Positions 41,111 to 54,091 are shown, numbered from the stretch's first letter. The stretch: DNA of 64,000 nt from Ecdyonurus torrentis (GCA_949318235.1 OX439131.1:29079518-29143517), one strand, 5' to 3'. Program-made: numbers and translations. Notes: generated by a model not told the origin, from the letters alone.

Positions 41111-42658
41111 ATTCCTAGTTTTTTTTTTTATTATTTTTTTTACATGCTATCTTTATCATGGTAGCAAGATAGAAATAAAATATATTTTCAAAAAAATTAA
41201 GCTTCTATAAGGTAAAATTTCTGTTGGTTTTGATTCACGTAACCTTAAGTCTTGAAAAAGAAATTGGTATAGGGGATTTCCTAAAAAATCGTTTGTTTTC
41301 GTCTAAACTATTGCCCATAAAAAATATTTCATCATCAAAAGTTTTTTGTTCCTATACAGTAATTTGCAAATATATTTATTTGTATACCTTAATGGATTAA
41401 TAGTAAAATCTAGGACAACTTTTACAACAGCCAATAAATAAATAAAAAATATAAAATACTGTACACATTATATTTACTTTTTTTATAAAGAACATAATAT
41501 AAATTTTTATGATAAAAGTTTCCCTAGTGACAAAGTCAGTAAAGCAAAATGCTCAGAACGACACATTATAACCTCATTAGTTTCAAATACGAAGAAAAAA
41601 AATGACATATTAATATTATTATGTATAATGTATATAAAAGAAAAACATAAATATGAAACATTTTACATGAATATTATGAAAATAATATACAAGTGCATTA
41701 TTAAATAATATAGAAATGAAATATTATATTATACTTTTAATATAAAATATTTTATTTCTTTCATTTGCCTATATTCAATATTTTTATGTTTTTTTTTCTA
41801 GTTGATTCAAAATTAAATTGTATTCAAGTACAAGTATTTTTTTATATATATAAAAAAGTAGGTTATGCTAAAATATAAAAAAAAGGTATAAAAAATACAT
41901 TGGATTGAATATTTCATTTTGTTATATAACATATTTATTTTTATCAATCAAATATTTTTTTCTTTCATTCAATCCTAAAAACTCAATTTGTCTCAATTTC
42001 GAAGGTATTGAATAATAAAGTTTTAAAATTAATTTATTTATATAAAATATCATTACATGTATAGTGAAATAGATATATATTTTTACTTAAACTTAAAAAA
42101 AAAAATGCAAATAATAATAATATCGTAAGTCTAAAACTTTTAAATGTCGAAGTAATAAGTAAAGAAACTCTTCGTTTGTAAATATATTCAAGAGTTTTAA
42201 ACTGCTAGTCTAATGAATATAAAAAGTTTTGTTTTAAACTTAATGTAGAAAGTTTCAATGAATATGTTTTGTTAATATTATAGACCATTTGAATACGATC
42301 GTATATTTTTCTTACGTTTTAAACTGTAAGGTGCTATTTTCTATTCTTATGGTAGTATGTATATGTGTATGTATGTGTTTTAAAATAGCAATTTTACAAT
42401 CACCCTTTCCCTTATATAGATTATATAATTAAATTTAAAACGTAAATATATGTAAATTGATATATTTACATTATTTAAAAAGTAATTAATTTAGTAATTT
42501 TGCCCATCGGAAGTTTATTTAACACCGGACATTATAGATGCGTGCTCTGTGATTTCATAAACATATTCAATTACATAATTACATATCATGAATTTATTAT
42601 GGGTATATGAATTGCTTTTGTTTTATGCGAAATGTTAGAACCAACGCAACTGTGTTAC

Positions 42659-42675
42659 GAGAGATAGAGAGAGAA

Positions 42676-42711
<36 letters not shown>
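42659..42711. repeat. Imperfect (GA)n microsatellite
   Basis: GA units with several GAAA and GATA interruptions. Confidence 0.95.
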
Positions 42712-43139
42712 TTTAATCTAGCTCAGTTACATTACAAATTTAATCTTTAATCAGCATTTTCTTCAAATGCTCTTTTTTTTTCTTACACTTAAAACATTAG
42801 AATATTTAGTTTTTAGTTCATCAATATACAAAACCACTTCAGTTTAATATAAGTTGTATTTTATGTATATTTTATTTTCCTCTATAACAAGACAATGTTG
42901 GCTTTAGTTGTATCAATATTATAGGTGTTCGATATATCCAAAGTGTAAATCAATGCTCATTATTGGCTATTTGAAAGTAGGAAGACAAAAAAAAAAAAAA
43001 GAGACGAAAAAAAAAAAGAAGAAGAAGAAGAAGACGTTGAACGTGATGGGGAAGAAGGAAGAGATGAGTCTTACATCTCTCTAGGCGTTTTTTTCGTGTT
43101 AATATTACATCAGGCAGAGTGAGTAAAGTTAAGGGGTTA

Positions 43140-43312
43140 GAGAGTCCACCCCCTCTTTCTTCTGGTTTGCCTCTGTGACCTACATTGCAATGGCGGTCCT
43201 CCCTAGCGGGGTAGGTTTACTGGCGAGGCGCCAAAGCAGGCGCCTGACTTACCGGTGAACAAGGGCGCCGCGTGGCGCGTCTCTCAAGTGCATTTCTCTC
43301 TCTCTCTCTCTT
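43140..43312. other. GC-rich island in AT-rich DNA
   Basis: About 170 bases with many CpG dinucleotides and three GGCGCC palindromes, bounded on the right by a (CT)n/poly-T tract. Such composition is unlike nearly all of the window. It may be a promoter, a non-coding exon or an element fragment; the minus strand contains the candidate first exon described separately. Confidence 0.5.
43253..43293 (-). CDS. Candidate alternative first exon of HCN (speculative)
   Basis: In a GC-rich patch, the minus strand has an ATG at 43293 followed by an open frame reading MHLRDAPRGALVH plus two bases (CG), then a consensus GTAAGT donor at 43252-43247. The hanging CG joins in phase to the first base (G) of the S1 exon at 24332, giving an arginine, the residue normally found before FYWDL. 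That phase match has a one-in-three chance of being accidental, and the peptide resembles no HCN N-terminus I know. If real it would give a short alternative amino terminus spliced over an 18.9 kb intron. It could instead be a non-coding exon, a promoter island or nothing. Confidence 0.2.
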
Positions 43313-44029
43313 TTTTTTTTACCCATCCCTCATGCTATATAAATGCGTCTCAAAATATTATTTATGTTATTGTATTATCATAAAACAATCTATTTTATGT
43401 TGTGTATTGTATAGTAGTAAAATGTCATCGTCTATACTGCAGTAGTTTTAAACAAAAGTTGCTACTACAAATAATATTCTTCATATTTTTTCAAAACATA
43501 AACAATTTAATATTCAGTATTATCTATTTCAAATTTATCTACCATTCATAATAGATGTTCACCATCCATACAACTTTGGGAATATTATACTGATGATAAT
43601 AACACATATTCACAAATTTTATTATAATATGCTAATTTGTTAACTCAGTTGTGTAATTCATTGCATATTATATTGTTATTCCATATGTATATTATATCAA
43701 TTTATTTTTAATTTATTTTACAAGACTAATGCTTGTTGTAACTATAATTGTTACTCTAAACTTCCTGGGTCAATAAAGAATCTTATTCGAACTTGTACGT
43801 TACTTTTTAACTATATAAGTTTTATTATTGTTATTTAAAATTCACTTGTTTAAAAAATGCAATATATTCAGTTTTATGATTATCTATGGTAGATATGATC
43901 TAAGCTTTTTACTCCTATTTCATTAGCCCATTCTCAGTAAAATAGTTTTACCTTTATATTAACGGTTTATGTACTTTCGTGAGTGAATGAAAAACTTTAT
44001 TGAACTTCCAAGCTTTTCAATTCATCTTA

Positions 44030-44030
<1 letters not shown>

Positions 44031-44062
<32 letters not shown>
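44031..44062. repeat. Poly-A run
   Basis: About 32 adenines in a row; no retroelement recognised directly upstream. Confidence 0.95.
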
Positions 44063-44065
<3 letters not shown>

Positions 44066-44344
44066 GAGTATCAGTGCACAGAAGAAAGAAATCTTACAAA
44101 TAATGAAGTAATAGAACAGAGCTATGCTCTTCTACAATAAAACTCTTTGTTGTTAGAAATCTAATGCTATACTTTGTTGTACAGATACTGTGTCACATAA
44201 AATTTTACTCTATTCCTTATGGAAAAGAACTTTAGTTTCAGTCTCCATACACATACATTATATCATAATAGTCAAAATAGTTAAATTTTTATATCACAGT
44301 GACTGTACAATATGAAAACTTTGCAGCAATAAAAAATGTTAACT

Positions 44345-44560
44345 GAAAAATGTTAGCTCAACTATGCTGTACAGCAAAGTTACTTTTTACAATCTTATTG
44401 CAAAATCACTCTATTTTACATCATAGTAAAGCAGTATAGACGCCCAGCAGCAAAATATTATAAAAGCATATTCATATGTTTTACAGCATAATTAGTGAGT
44501 TTTATATTTTCCTTGATGTTGAAAAGTAGCTTAGTTGTACAGCATCATTGAGGCTACTCT
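44345..44560. repeat. Inverted copies of a GCTGTACAGC-containing unit
   Basis: The plus-strand unit at 44521-44556 (GAAAAGTAGCTTAGTTGTAC and following) and the minus-strand unit at 44390-44350 share an AAAAGTA...CTGTACAGC...GTTGAG pattern. A third copy is at 14546-14580. They probably mark an old dispersed repeat with internal inverted structure. Confidence 0.45.
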
Positions 44561-45456
44561 TCATTCTTTACTTTCTTTGTGAGATACTGTAATAGCATAA
44601 AATTATTATTATAATAATTTTAAATTTTCTAATGTGCTAATACACCATAAGTCTGTTTATAATTAGATAATATAAATATGTCTTTTTCCGTATACTGTTA
44701 ATCCACATGGGGTAAAAACTGTATGTATATTACAATAAACTTTGTTTGCAGTGTAGAGTGCGTTAGATTAAATTTAATTATGATATAATATGATAACAAG
44801 GAAACTCTACAGATTATATATAAGTACTTTTCTATAATTTATAATGCTATAAATATCACATTGTACTAAAATGACGTCAAGGGTCATCCTACTCTATACT
44901 GTAAAATGTTTAATATAAAATAAAGGCTTTTATGTATGTCTTCAAGAACATATTTTTTATGTCTATATATTTTTTTTTTGGCTCTTGATATTGTAAAATG
45001 CCATTTTCTTAATTTATTACTTTTTTATTCATGTAAAAAAATATATATATTTAAAATTTATGATAGTGAAAGTTAGAATATGTGTAATGATGAGAGGGAT
45101 TGGCTTGCGTATTTTAAAATGGAATATTGTATCCCAAAGTTTTACAAACTTTTTCAGATTTTGATTCCAACATTGTTTGATTTGAATTTTTAACGTTATA
45201 CCATGAAAAACTGTTTTTATATTTTAATTCCTAAATTTCAGAAAAAAAAAAATGCAACCACTCAAAATACAAAATTTATATATTTTTTATATTCATGACT
45301 TAAATCCGTATCACGACTATATGATTAAAAATAAATCAAAGATAAACAAAATCAAATTTAAATTCTACTTATTTATATATAGGGCAAAAAGAAAGACATT
45401 AATTTGATTCTAAAATTACAGAATTAAAACTCGTAAATAAATAATATAATTATTAT

Positions 45457-45460
<4 letters not shown>

Positions 45461-45492
<32 letters not shown>
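45461..45492. repeat. Poly-T run
   Basis: About 32 thymines, roughly 100 bases from the tail side of the minus-strand SINE, so it could mark the 3' end of that or another minus-strand retroposon. Confidence 0.9.
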
Positions 45493-45494
<2 letters not shown>

Positions 45495-45589
45495 CACTAT
45501 ACTTCCATTCTCCTTACAATCAAGATGCACTGAATGCACTTGTTGAAGGTTATTTATGGAATTGTCAATTTCCTCAGAATGCTATAGCA

Positions 45590-45888
45590 TTCGAGTACGG
45601 GGGAGATAGGAGGTAGGATGAAGGGTTGAAGGGAAGGTTTGGCGGCTGTGGCCTAATGGGAACTGTCTCGGTATTTACCTACCCGTCCAAGGGAACCATA
45701 GAAACCTTGGAGAAGACAGCCGATACTGGTCAGTTACCTGAACAGTATCTCCCGAATGCTCCAAAGCGCGTGCAGTCAGTGTAAATGCCACCACTGCTCA
45801 GGATAAGCCACGCCCTCCCCAGGTGGGAAGCGAACCGTGGATCTCCCGAGCAGTAGGCAGCAACGCTAACCACTACACCTTGGGCTCG
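45590..45888 (-). mobile_element. tRNA-derived SINE
   Basis: Read on the minus strand, the element starts with a tRNA-like head GCCCAAGGTGTAGTGG; box A (TGTAGTGGTTAGCG) is at 45877-45864 and box B (GGTTCGCTTCC) at 45836-45826. Together they form a type 2 RNA polymerase III promoter. A GC-rich body of about 230 bases with no coding capacity follows. The right limit on the minus strand is uncertain. A minus-strand ORF of 93 codons over it is a by-product. Confidence 0.8.
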
Positions 45889-46870
45889 GTGTATGTTTGG
45901 CTTAATCACCTTGGCTTGGTGATATGTTTTGTTTTGTGCTATATCTCTATCGTGTACAGTTTTACTTATTATGTAAATGCATCGTATGTATATCAAACAT
46001 AAACATAGCATGTAATTGCTTTTTATAATATAGTGTATGTAACATTCATGTATTTAAATATATAGCGTGATAACACAAAACGTCATGTCAACTATGTCAA
46101 GCAAAGTCAAGTTAATTTATTAATTAAATTTATTTTTTATTTATACAGAACAACATTTTCATGATGGATAATAGAATTACTGTACGCGGTACATACAGTT
46201 TTTAGTACAGGCGATTTTTTGTTCTAATTGAACTATAAATGAAAATGAATATAAAAATTTGCATGGTATTTGTAAAACATGATATCTATAGATCTCTAAT
46301 GATAATAATAAAAATTAATGATTTACTAAAATTGTCTTTCTCGTTGAAATGTTACTTGTGCATCTGTCTATCACAGTGGAAACAAATCTGTCTAGTGAAA
46401 TTATTACAAACACTTGCGAATGTTACTTCTGCAGTTGTCACTCTGCTTGCACACTGCACTCGCGTGTACCAAATGATCCTAACCAAGTAATGTTTCACAA
46501 TAATTTATTTCTACTGTATCAATATTTCTTCTTCAGATTTATAGTTTTTGAATCAAACCAAGCCTTATTAGATTATAAAATTTAAAACATAATGTTGTAA
46601 AAAAAATTCTAGAAATAAAATATTGTTATTAAAAACTGTTATGCTTTATATTATACATTTTATTCATATTATGTATAATATGTATAAAAACAAGTTTTTT
46701 TATGCGTGATACACACACAGAACATAGCTGTTAGTTTCATAGAGTCAAAGGATTTTACGCATTTTACCGAACCAAAGCGAGGTGATGCATCATTACAGTA
46801 CGAGAGGTGTTTACTGCTTCACTTCTCCACCTTGATATCAAAACACACCAACATACCAAAATGTGTTTTG

Positions 46871-46876
<6 letters not shown>

Positions 46877-46934
<58 letters not shown>
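46877..46934. repeat. (CT)n microsatellite
   Basis: About 29 CT units; gives three overlapping false ORFs rich in Ser-Leu. Confidence 0.98.
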
Positions 46935-46937
<3 letters not shown>

Positions 46938-48483
46938 TGCATGTTACTCATCGTCACCGGTACAACTCGCATCATTACGGTTCAGTACTATTTCTCTGTT
47001 TATGAGTGTGTGTGTGTTTGTGTGTGTGAGAGAGACAATACAAAGTTCAAACTCAACTACTCTTATTTCCGGTCAGTGTATATAGGGAAACGTATTCAGT
47101 TTGACTTGGCTTTCATAATGTGATGTGTTACCTCTTTTTTAGTGATTGTATTAAGATTTTTATCATGTTGAATTACTTTTTCTGTTCATTGAAATATGAT
47201 CAAAAACTATTTATAATGCAGAGATATAAAAGGTAAGTGATTTACTTATAATGACAAATATTTATTATTTAGATTTTCATTTTATCGTTTCATTGTATTT
47301 TTAAGTAAAAAATTATAGTTTTCAACTTCCATTGAAGTAAACAAAGCAACAAAGTTGTGACTATTTGTTTGTAAATAAAATGCAAACCTCACAATAATGA
47401 TCTTATGTTATTTAAATGAAATGCTTTGCTAAGTACATTTTTAATTTAATTATTATACTGTGGATGACACAAAAATTGCTTTATTTTTAAACTTTTAGAG
47501 ATGGTGTCAATAATATTGCGAATTATTTTTAAACTGGCAAAATGTGCCATTTTTCCATACCGGCTCATGTTATTTATTGATTCAACGTGCGGGGTCGACT
47601 TTTATATGAATGAAATGCAACCACCCTATAGGCAAGACACACTCGTTTGCTCTCTGCGTGACAAAAAAGTGCACTGATATCGACGAGATAGTAACGTAGT
47701 GCTTTTATAGGCATACGAACAGCTGTCCTTTGATCATCACAATACATTACATCTAATAAGAAATATTAAAATAGAAATTAAATAAATGAACAACACATCT
47801 AATGAATCTACTTAAATGACTATATACAAATCAAATTATTAAAAGTATACTATGTTCTGTATAAAAAGGAACTTCAAAACAAGCCTAACTAATTTGAGTT
47901 TTTAGACAATTGTTATTTTTTAATTATTAATACATATTTACATTACGTAGTATTATAATAATATTGTATTTTTTTATATACATATTTTGATTTATATTAG
48001 TATATATATATATTTTTTTTTTGTAAATATCAAAGTATAAATTTGTATAAGAAAGTCAAATTAATGATTATTCTGAAAGGAAGGCATAATATATTGAGAA
48101 AGTGAGATAAGAGATAAGGGAAGGAGCTTTAAAGATAATTACTTTATTATACAGAGACTTTTAGAGTTACAACTCGAGTTAATATCGACAAAATTTCACA
48201 ATCTCAACTACGACATTAGTGTGCTATACTCTTCTCAATAATATTGATTACTAAAAAAAAAATCAATACGTTTTCTATTTTTATCATAATTATGAAAAAT
48301 ATAATAAGATAATTTATATTATGAAGAAAAACATTATTTTTTTTTTTAATTTTATTTCAACACTTTAATTACTATTTAATTATGTTGAGATTAATATTAA
48401 AGATGTTGTTTTCTTATAGTTTAAAGTATGTATCTCCAGGGTTTCTTAATACCCTACTTGAACGTAAAGTCAAGTTATCTAAT

Positions 48484-50843
48484 AATAATTTTCTTACAAA
48501 ATCTATACTGTACTCATATTATATCTATATATGAGACTACTTTCTTCTAAGGTTTTCTTATCCTATAAACATAATTTTCACAGTTTCATATTACCATATG
48601 AAGCAAAAAGTAGACTTTGTGAAGAAATATTGATATGTGATGTAAACACTGCATGCGATATGTTTTATGAAATGTTAGATTCCGCTATTAAATCTTGTGT
48701 CCCTTATACAAAAGCAAAATATGTTAATTTCCCTTCTTGGTTTGATAGTGAGTTAAAAAATTGTTTCAAAATTAAAACGGAGGCTAATGTTAAATATCTA
48801 AAAACAAAAAATAAGTATGAAAAAACACGTAATTATGAACATTTTAAAGAAATCAGAAAACAATTTAAGTTCATGCAAAAAATTAAATATAAATTACATG
48901 TTGAAAAAATCGAAGATGATATAAAAAATAACCCGCAAAAATTTTGGAATTTTATATCAAACGTGAAAAAAAATTCAGGAATTCCTATTGATGTCTCTTT
49001 TAATAAAACTATTGCAAAAACGGTAAAAGATGCTTGTAACTTGTTTTCTGAATTCTTCTGCTCTGTATTTAATAAAAAATATGATGTAAATATTGACTTA
49101 CCTGATAATTATGTAAATGAAAATGTTCCACGGGTATCAAAATTTGACATTATAAATTTTATAAATGAATTAAAAAATGGAAAGTCAACAGGTTCAGATA
49201 ATATTCCCATATCAATTTTAAAAGAAATAGCCAGTGAATTATCAGTCCCATTAGAAATATTATTTAATAAAATTATTGCATCAGGAGTATATCCTAATAG
49301 ATGGAAAATTGCAAATATTACCCCTATTCACAAATCCGGTAAAAAAACAAATGTTTCTAATTATCGTCCAATTTCGTTGTTACCTATTTTTTCAAAATTA
49401 TTGGAAAAATTTATTTATAAAAAATTATATGAAGCTGCAAAATCTATAATTCCAGGTGAACAACATGGATTTACCCCTTGTCGTTCAACTACCACTAATT
49501 TAGTTCATTTTCACTCTTTCCTTGCATCATCATTTAATGAAAGTATTCAGGTAGATGCTGTATATACTGACTTTCAAAAAGCGTTTGATAAAGTCCCTCA
49601 TCATCTTTTAATTAAAAAATTACAGCAACAAAAAATTCCACATTATTTAATTAAACTTATCATAAATTATTTGCATGCACGTAAACAAGTTGTTGTTATA
49701 AATGGTGAAAAATCTGATCCTGCTGACGTCACTTCCGGTGTACCGCAAGGGTCCTTACTTGGACCCTTGCTCTTTAACCTATATCTTGCTGATCTCCCAA
49801 AAATTTTCAAATATGTAAAGTGTCTTATGTATGCAGATGACCTTAAATTGTACCAGCGCATAACTTCCATTTTAGATTGTATTAAATTTCAGGAAGACTT
49901 GGATATACTATTCTCATGGTGTACTGAATGGGGGATGATTTTAAGCATACCTAAATGTTATTCAATTTCATTTGCAAATAAAAATAAAAAACTTCATATT
50001 TTTGACTATTCAATAAATAATAGCGTACTAAACAAATTAAACGAGGTTAAAGACCTTGGTGTTATATTTGACTCTAAATTAACTTTCACTGCACACATAC
50101 ATAAAGTTAAATCAAAATCATTAAAAATGTTTGGTTTCATAAACAGAAATTCTAAGTTTTTCCGGGCTACAACGTACAAAATTTTATATCAAAGTTTCAT
50201 ATTATCAAACCACGATTACGCTAGCCAGGTGTGGTCACCCTGTCACTCAACTAAAATTCAGGAGTTGGAATCAATTCAAAGAAAGTTTGTGCGCAAATAT
50301 CATGAAAAAGCTCGATTAGACTATAATAGTGATAATTATGAGCTGATATGTAAAAATATGAATTTATTATTATTAGAAAACAGACGTAAAAGAAATGATG
50401 TAATTTTTTTAAAAAAAGCCCTATGCCATAAAACTGATGATAATCTTAATAATCTCATAACTTCACATATAACAATTAATTGCTCACAAAGATCATTAAG
50501 AAATGTATCCTACTTTTATATATCAACTTATACCAATGATGTTTCAAAAAATTCATTTATCCCAAGAGCTACTTCATTATGTAATGAAATGCATGTTGAT
50601 GTTTATTGCGACTCATATAATAACATTAAAAAAGCATACAATGCTTTGTGAAAACTATACTTAAAATTTTTTGTGTAATGTGTTCTATAATAATTTGTAA
50701 AAATGTATTATTATTATTTTTGTCTTTTATTTTTATGTATCATGCAATTTGTATATTATGTACTGTGTGTACCACCAATGTATTGGACAAGTAACATTGT
50801 CTGTTTTTGGATAACAATAAACAAATCAAATCAAATCAAATCA
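48484..50843 (+). mobile_element. LINE insertion, 5' truncated, with (AAATC)n tail
   Basis: The element comprises the RT ORF, a 3' untranslated region of about 170 bases, an AATAAA signal at 50816-50821 and a short tandem tail of AAATC units at 50823-50843. Short tandem 3' tails rather than pure poly-A are known in several LINE clades. The left limit is uncertain; I place it near the last in-frame stop because no endonuclease coding is visible upstream. I could not identify a target-site duplication. Confidence 0.8.
48531..50651 (+). CDS. Non-LTR retrotransposon reverse transcriptase (LINE ORF2, 5' truncated)
   Basis: Uninterrupted 706-codon ORF for a LINE reverse transcriptase, which would copy its own RNA into DNA at a nicked target. 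Residues 1-200 form a lysine-rich linker of the kind that follows the endonuclease; the endonuclease is absent, with an in-frame stop at 48483 just upstream. RT landmarks are NGKSTGSDNIP (216-226), NYRPISLLP (277-285), GFTPCRSTT (313-321), motif A YTDFQKAFD with aspartates 347 and 353, motif B SGVPQGSLLGP (402-412), and the catalytic YADD (434-437). The C-terminal region has the ILYQSFI...YASQVWSP...LESIQRKFVRK block common in Jockey/CR1-like elements, and no RNase H. The ATG is the first in an open frame and may not be the native start. It lacks stops and frameshifts, so the insertion appears young. Clade assignment needs a phylogeny. Confidence 0.92.
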   Translation: MRLLSSKVFLSYKHNFHSFILPYEAKSRLCEEILICDVNTACDMFYEMLDSAIKSCVPYTKAKYVNFPSWFDSELKNCFKIKTEANVKYLKTKNKYEKTRNYEHFKEIRKQFKFMQKIKYKLHVEKIEDDIKNNPQKFWNFISNVKKNSGIPIDVSFNKTIAKTVKDACNLFSEFFCSVFNKKYDVNIDLPDNYVNENVPRVSKFDIINFINELKNGKSTGSDNIPISILKEIASELSVPLEILFNKIIASGVYPNRWKIANITPIHKSGKKTNVSNYRPISLLPIFSKLLEKFIYKKLYEAAKSIIPGEQHGFTPCRSTTTNLVHFHSFLASSFNESIQVDAVYTDFQKAFDKVPHHLLIKKLQQQKIPHYLIKLIINYLHARKQVVVINGEKSDPADVTSGVPQGSLLGPLLFNLYLADLPKIFKYVKCLMYADDLKLYQRITSILDCIKFQEDLDILFSWCTEWGMILSIPKCYSISFANKNKKLHIFDYSINNSVLNKLNEVKDLGVIFDSKLTFTAHIHKVKSKSLKMFGFINRNSKFFRATTYKILYQSFILSNHDYASQVWSPCHSTKIQELESIQRKFVRKYHEKARLDYNSDNYELICKNMNLLLLENRRKRNDVIFLKKALCHKTDDNLNNLITSHITINCSQRSLRNVSYFYISTYTNDVSKNSFIPRATSLCNEMHVDVYCDSYNNIKKAYNAL

Positions 50844-51837
50844 ATATATTTTAAGATTTGAGAACCATAAGCTCAATCCATTATTTTCTACTGCATTTTT
50901 AAAATTTAGACATTAGTTTAAATTTTAAAAAGCTTTAATTTTAAAATTTTATAAAAAAATAAGTAAAGAAATTTAATTTACACTGTCATATTTACAAAAA
51001 CTATGAACTAAAAAGCTAAATTATTTGCATAATATAATTTGTGAATACTGTACTTTGAAAAAAACAACAACTAACAATACACTCACGTTTGTATAGTCTG
51101 ATAGAAAGTGTGTTTACTGGTAAAAAAAATATTAATAATGTTTAAATGTGCTTGCATTCAGATAGCAGATAGAGGTTTTTGTATGTTGTTATCATAGACG
51201 CGAGAGATGTAAAGCTAGTATTGTTTAAACTTGTTTGGACGTTGTGATTTATCACATTCATGTTTTCGCCTCGAGTATTTATTACGAGATATTTTGTAGG
51301 TTAAGTAAAGGTAACATTGAGTTACAGTTGACTATCAAATAGAGCGTAGTGAGCAAACATTTTATACATTATCTATAGTGAAAGATCAATGTTTTCTCAA
51401 AACCTACTATATTGCTTTGGTTTCACTTTAAAACTAATTTTGTGTTACGCTCTGATCATTTTACTCTATAGAGAGAGGGTGTGTTCTCGGAGTATAAACT
51501 ATTATAAATAATAATAAAAAAGAACAAAGTTAAATTTCCAGTAATATTGTCATTTAGTATAACGTATAACAAATCATACAAATTATATTAGGTCAGTGTA
51601 ATATAAATTAACAATTCCGTGGTATGCATTTAAAAATGTTATTCGATATTTTTCCAATTAATCACTTGCACTGTACTGTACAATACTATAAAATAAAAAT
51701 TTGTAGAATTATTTAATATAGTTGACAAATGTAATATTTTTGAAGAAGTCATTTTCTGTTATTCTTTGTCATTTCATAACGAAAGCAAAGAAAAAAAAAT
51801 CACATGAAAAATGTACATTTTTATCTTCTTGCACTCC

Positions 51838-51868
<31 letters not shown>

Positions 51869-51950
51869 GTGAAATTTGAAACACTTAACAGAAAATTGCT
51901 TAAAAAAACAAAAAAACATAAGGTATTAAGAAATATACTTTGTGTGTGTG

Positions 51951-51954
<4 letters not shown>

Positions 51955-52023
<69 letters not shown>
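51955..52023. repeat. (TA)n microsatellite
   Basis: Pure TA repeat about 1.1 kb downstream of the LINE. Confidence 0.98.
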
Positions 52024-52027
<4 letters not shown>

Positions 52028-52468
52028 TTAAATAAAAAAAATGTTAACTGAAGTTTATAAAACTTACTTTGATATCTAAGTTTTGAGTGTACAGTATCTT
52101 ATGATTTGTAAGAGCTACATACTTTTTTGAAAAAAAAAAAAATGTAATATTCAACCATGATGGTCAAGTTTTTTAGTGTCATAAACTTTCATGTAAAGTT
52201 AAAGAGCAAGTTACTTGAAGAGATACAGATAAAACAAACTTATATTTCATTTTTCAATTCTATATTATAAGTTTTTTAATAATAAAAATATAATAACAAT
52301 TTTATTTTGCATTACAGGCAAAGTGACTCTTCTTTCTTTTCTATATCATGATAGTTTTTAAAAATTTAAAATGAAGATAATATCTATATGCATTTTTCCG
52401 ATTTTTCATCTTATATTATGTAAAATTTAATAATAGTTTTATCTTCGATAAGTTAAATTTTCCAATTT

Positions 52469-52502
<34 letters not shown>

Positions 52503-54091
52503 ATATATATGATATGATATCTTTATCAACGTTTGTAACGTTTTTCTGCGACTTTATATCATTCAAGTAAATTACATACAGAAAAAAAAGGTAAATGTGA
52601 AAGGATTTTACTTTCATTACTGTTACAAAAATGGTCTATTCAAAGCTTAAGATAAAAAAAAAGTGTTGAAAAACTCAAGTCTTATATAAAAAGCAATCCT
52701 ACTGCAAAATACCCCTACGATTTACAACACTTCAAGTTATAAAATAAAATGGGATATTAGTTTGTTTTTTATCTATGAGTGCTGTTAGGCGTTATTTATT
52801 ATCAAAATGTGCATCTGATGCAGTAACATAAATCTTAACAATAATAGACATACAATTTCATATTAATAGAAGTTGTATATATAATATTTATTATTATTTT
52901 TGTTGTTTTTTTCGTGTGAATCATTCATTTTGATTGTTTTAAATTTTAATGTAAAATTGCTTAGAAAAGAAATTTACAGACTCTTGCAAAATATATGCAG
53001 CATTTGCAAGATGTTATAGAACTGTATTAAATAAAAAGGGAGAGAGAAAGAGAATTATTATATTTATGCGGTTATATTATATCATTGCACGTTCAGATTT
53101 ATAGTTTTTTTTTTTTTTTTTTTTTTAAAGCAGAGTATATCACTTTATGCGAAATACATACATACAAAAAAAAATAACTACACCCAATGAATATTAACAA
53201 ATTCAGAGGTCTCATTTATTCATAAAATGACATAACTTTTCCCCCTTTTTTTAACCCAGATGTTTTTATTTTATATTGTAATAATTTACTGAATCAAATA
53301 TAACAAAAATAATAATAATAGCACACACGATAATTCAAAGTAACTCTTGTTTGAAACATTAGGAAGACATTTTTAAAGGTTTTTTTACGATGATTTTTAG
53401 CTGAGAATACAAAAAAAAAAAAAAAAAAAAAAAGACAGGGAAAAAGCTCGCTTGTGAAAAGAAATAATTGCGTCTATAATCTCCACGAGACATGCTGAAC
53501 CAGATTACGCACACAGATTAAAATGTACAAAAAAAAATCTAGCACATTTGTGAATTTTATCTGCTAACAAATTTGTTAAAGATAAAAAAAAAAAAAAAAA
53601 AAAAAAAGCATGACATTTTGCTATCTTGCGTAAAATTTTAAGCATGACTTTTTATGTATTTATTAATTTTTAAAATATAAAATCAAATAAATAATTGTTT
53701 AGAATAAGTATATTAATTAAGTCTACAATTCGTTTATATTTGATATAATGTATTTTACGCTAATTGCAGTAATTGCTTTTAACATTTGCTTCTAACATTA
53801 GCCAATATATACATAAGAATTTTACTTTTATGGATATGAATAATATTAAACTATAATAGAAATGAAAATCACTAAATAATAATTATTTACTTAATGTTTG
53901 AAACTATATTTGCCATGTAAACAAGATATTGTTGTATAATATGTTCATTTCACTTTATACTACTTCATTTCTTATTCGTTCTATCTTAACTATATACAGT
54001 ACAATACATAATATGTACAATAATAGTTTGAATGCCTTTACTAATACGAAGGCATATAAGAAAGAGAAAGTTAGTGACGATAGAGCTAACG

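Noticed and set aside
45730..46011. 93-codon minus-strand ORF
   Set aside because: It covers the SINE head and body; the coding appearance comes from the GC-rich SINE.
46706..47123. Three overlapping plus-strand ORFs rich in Ser-Leu
   Set aside because: They are the three readings of one (CT)n tract.
49667..49870. Minus-strand ORF inside the LINE
   Set aside because: Shadow of the reverse-transcriptase ORF in another frame.
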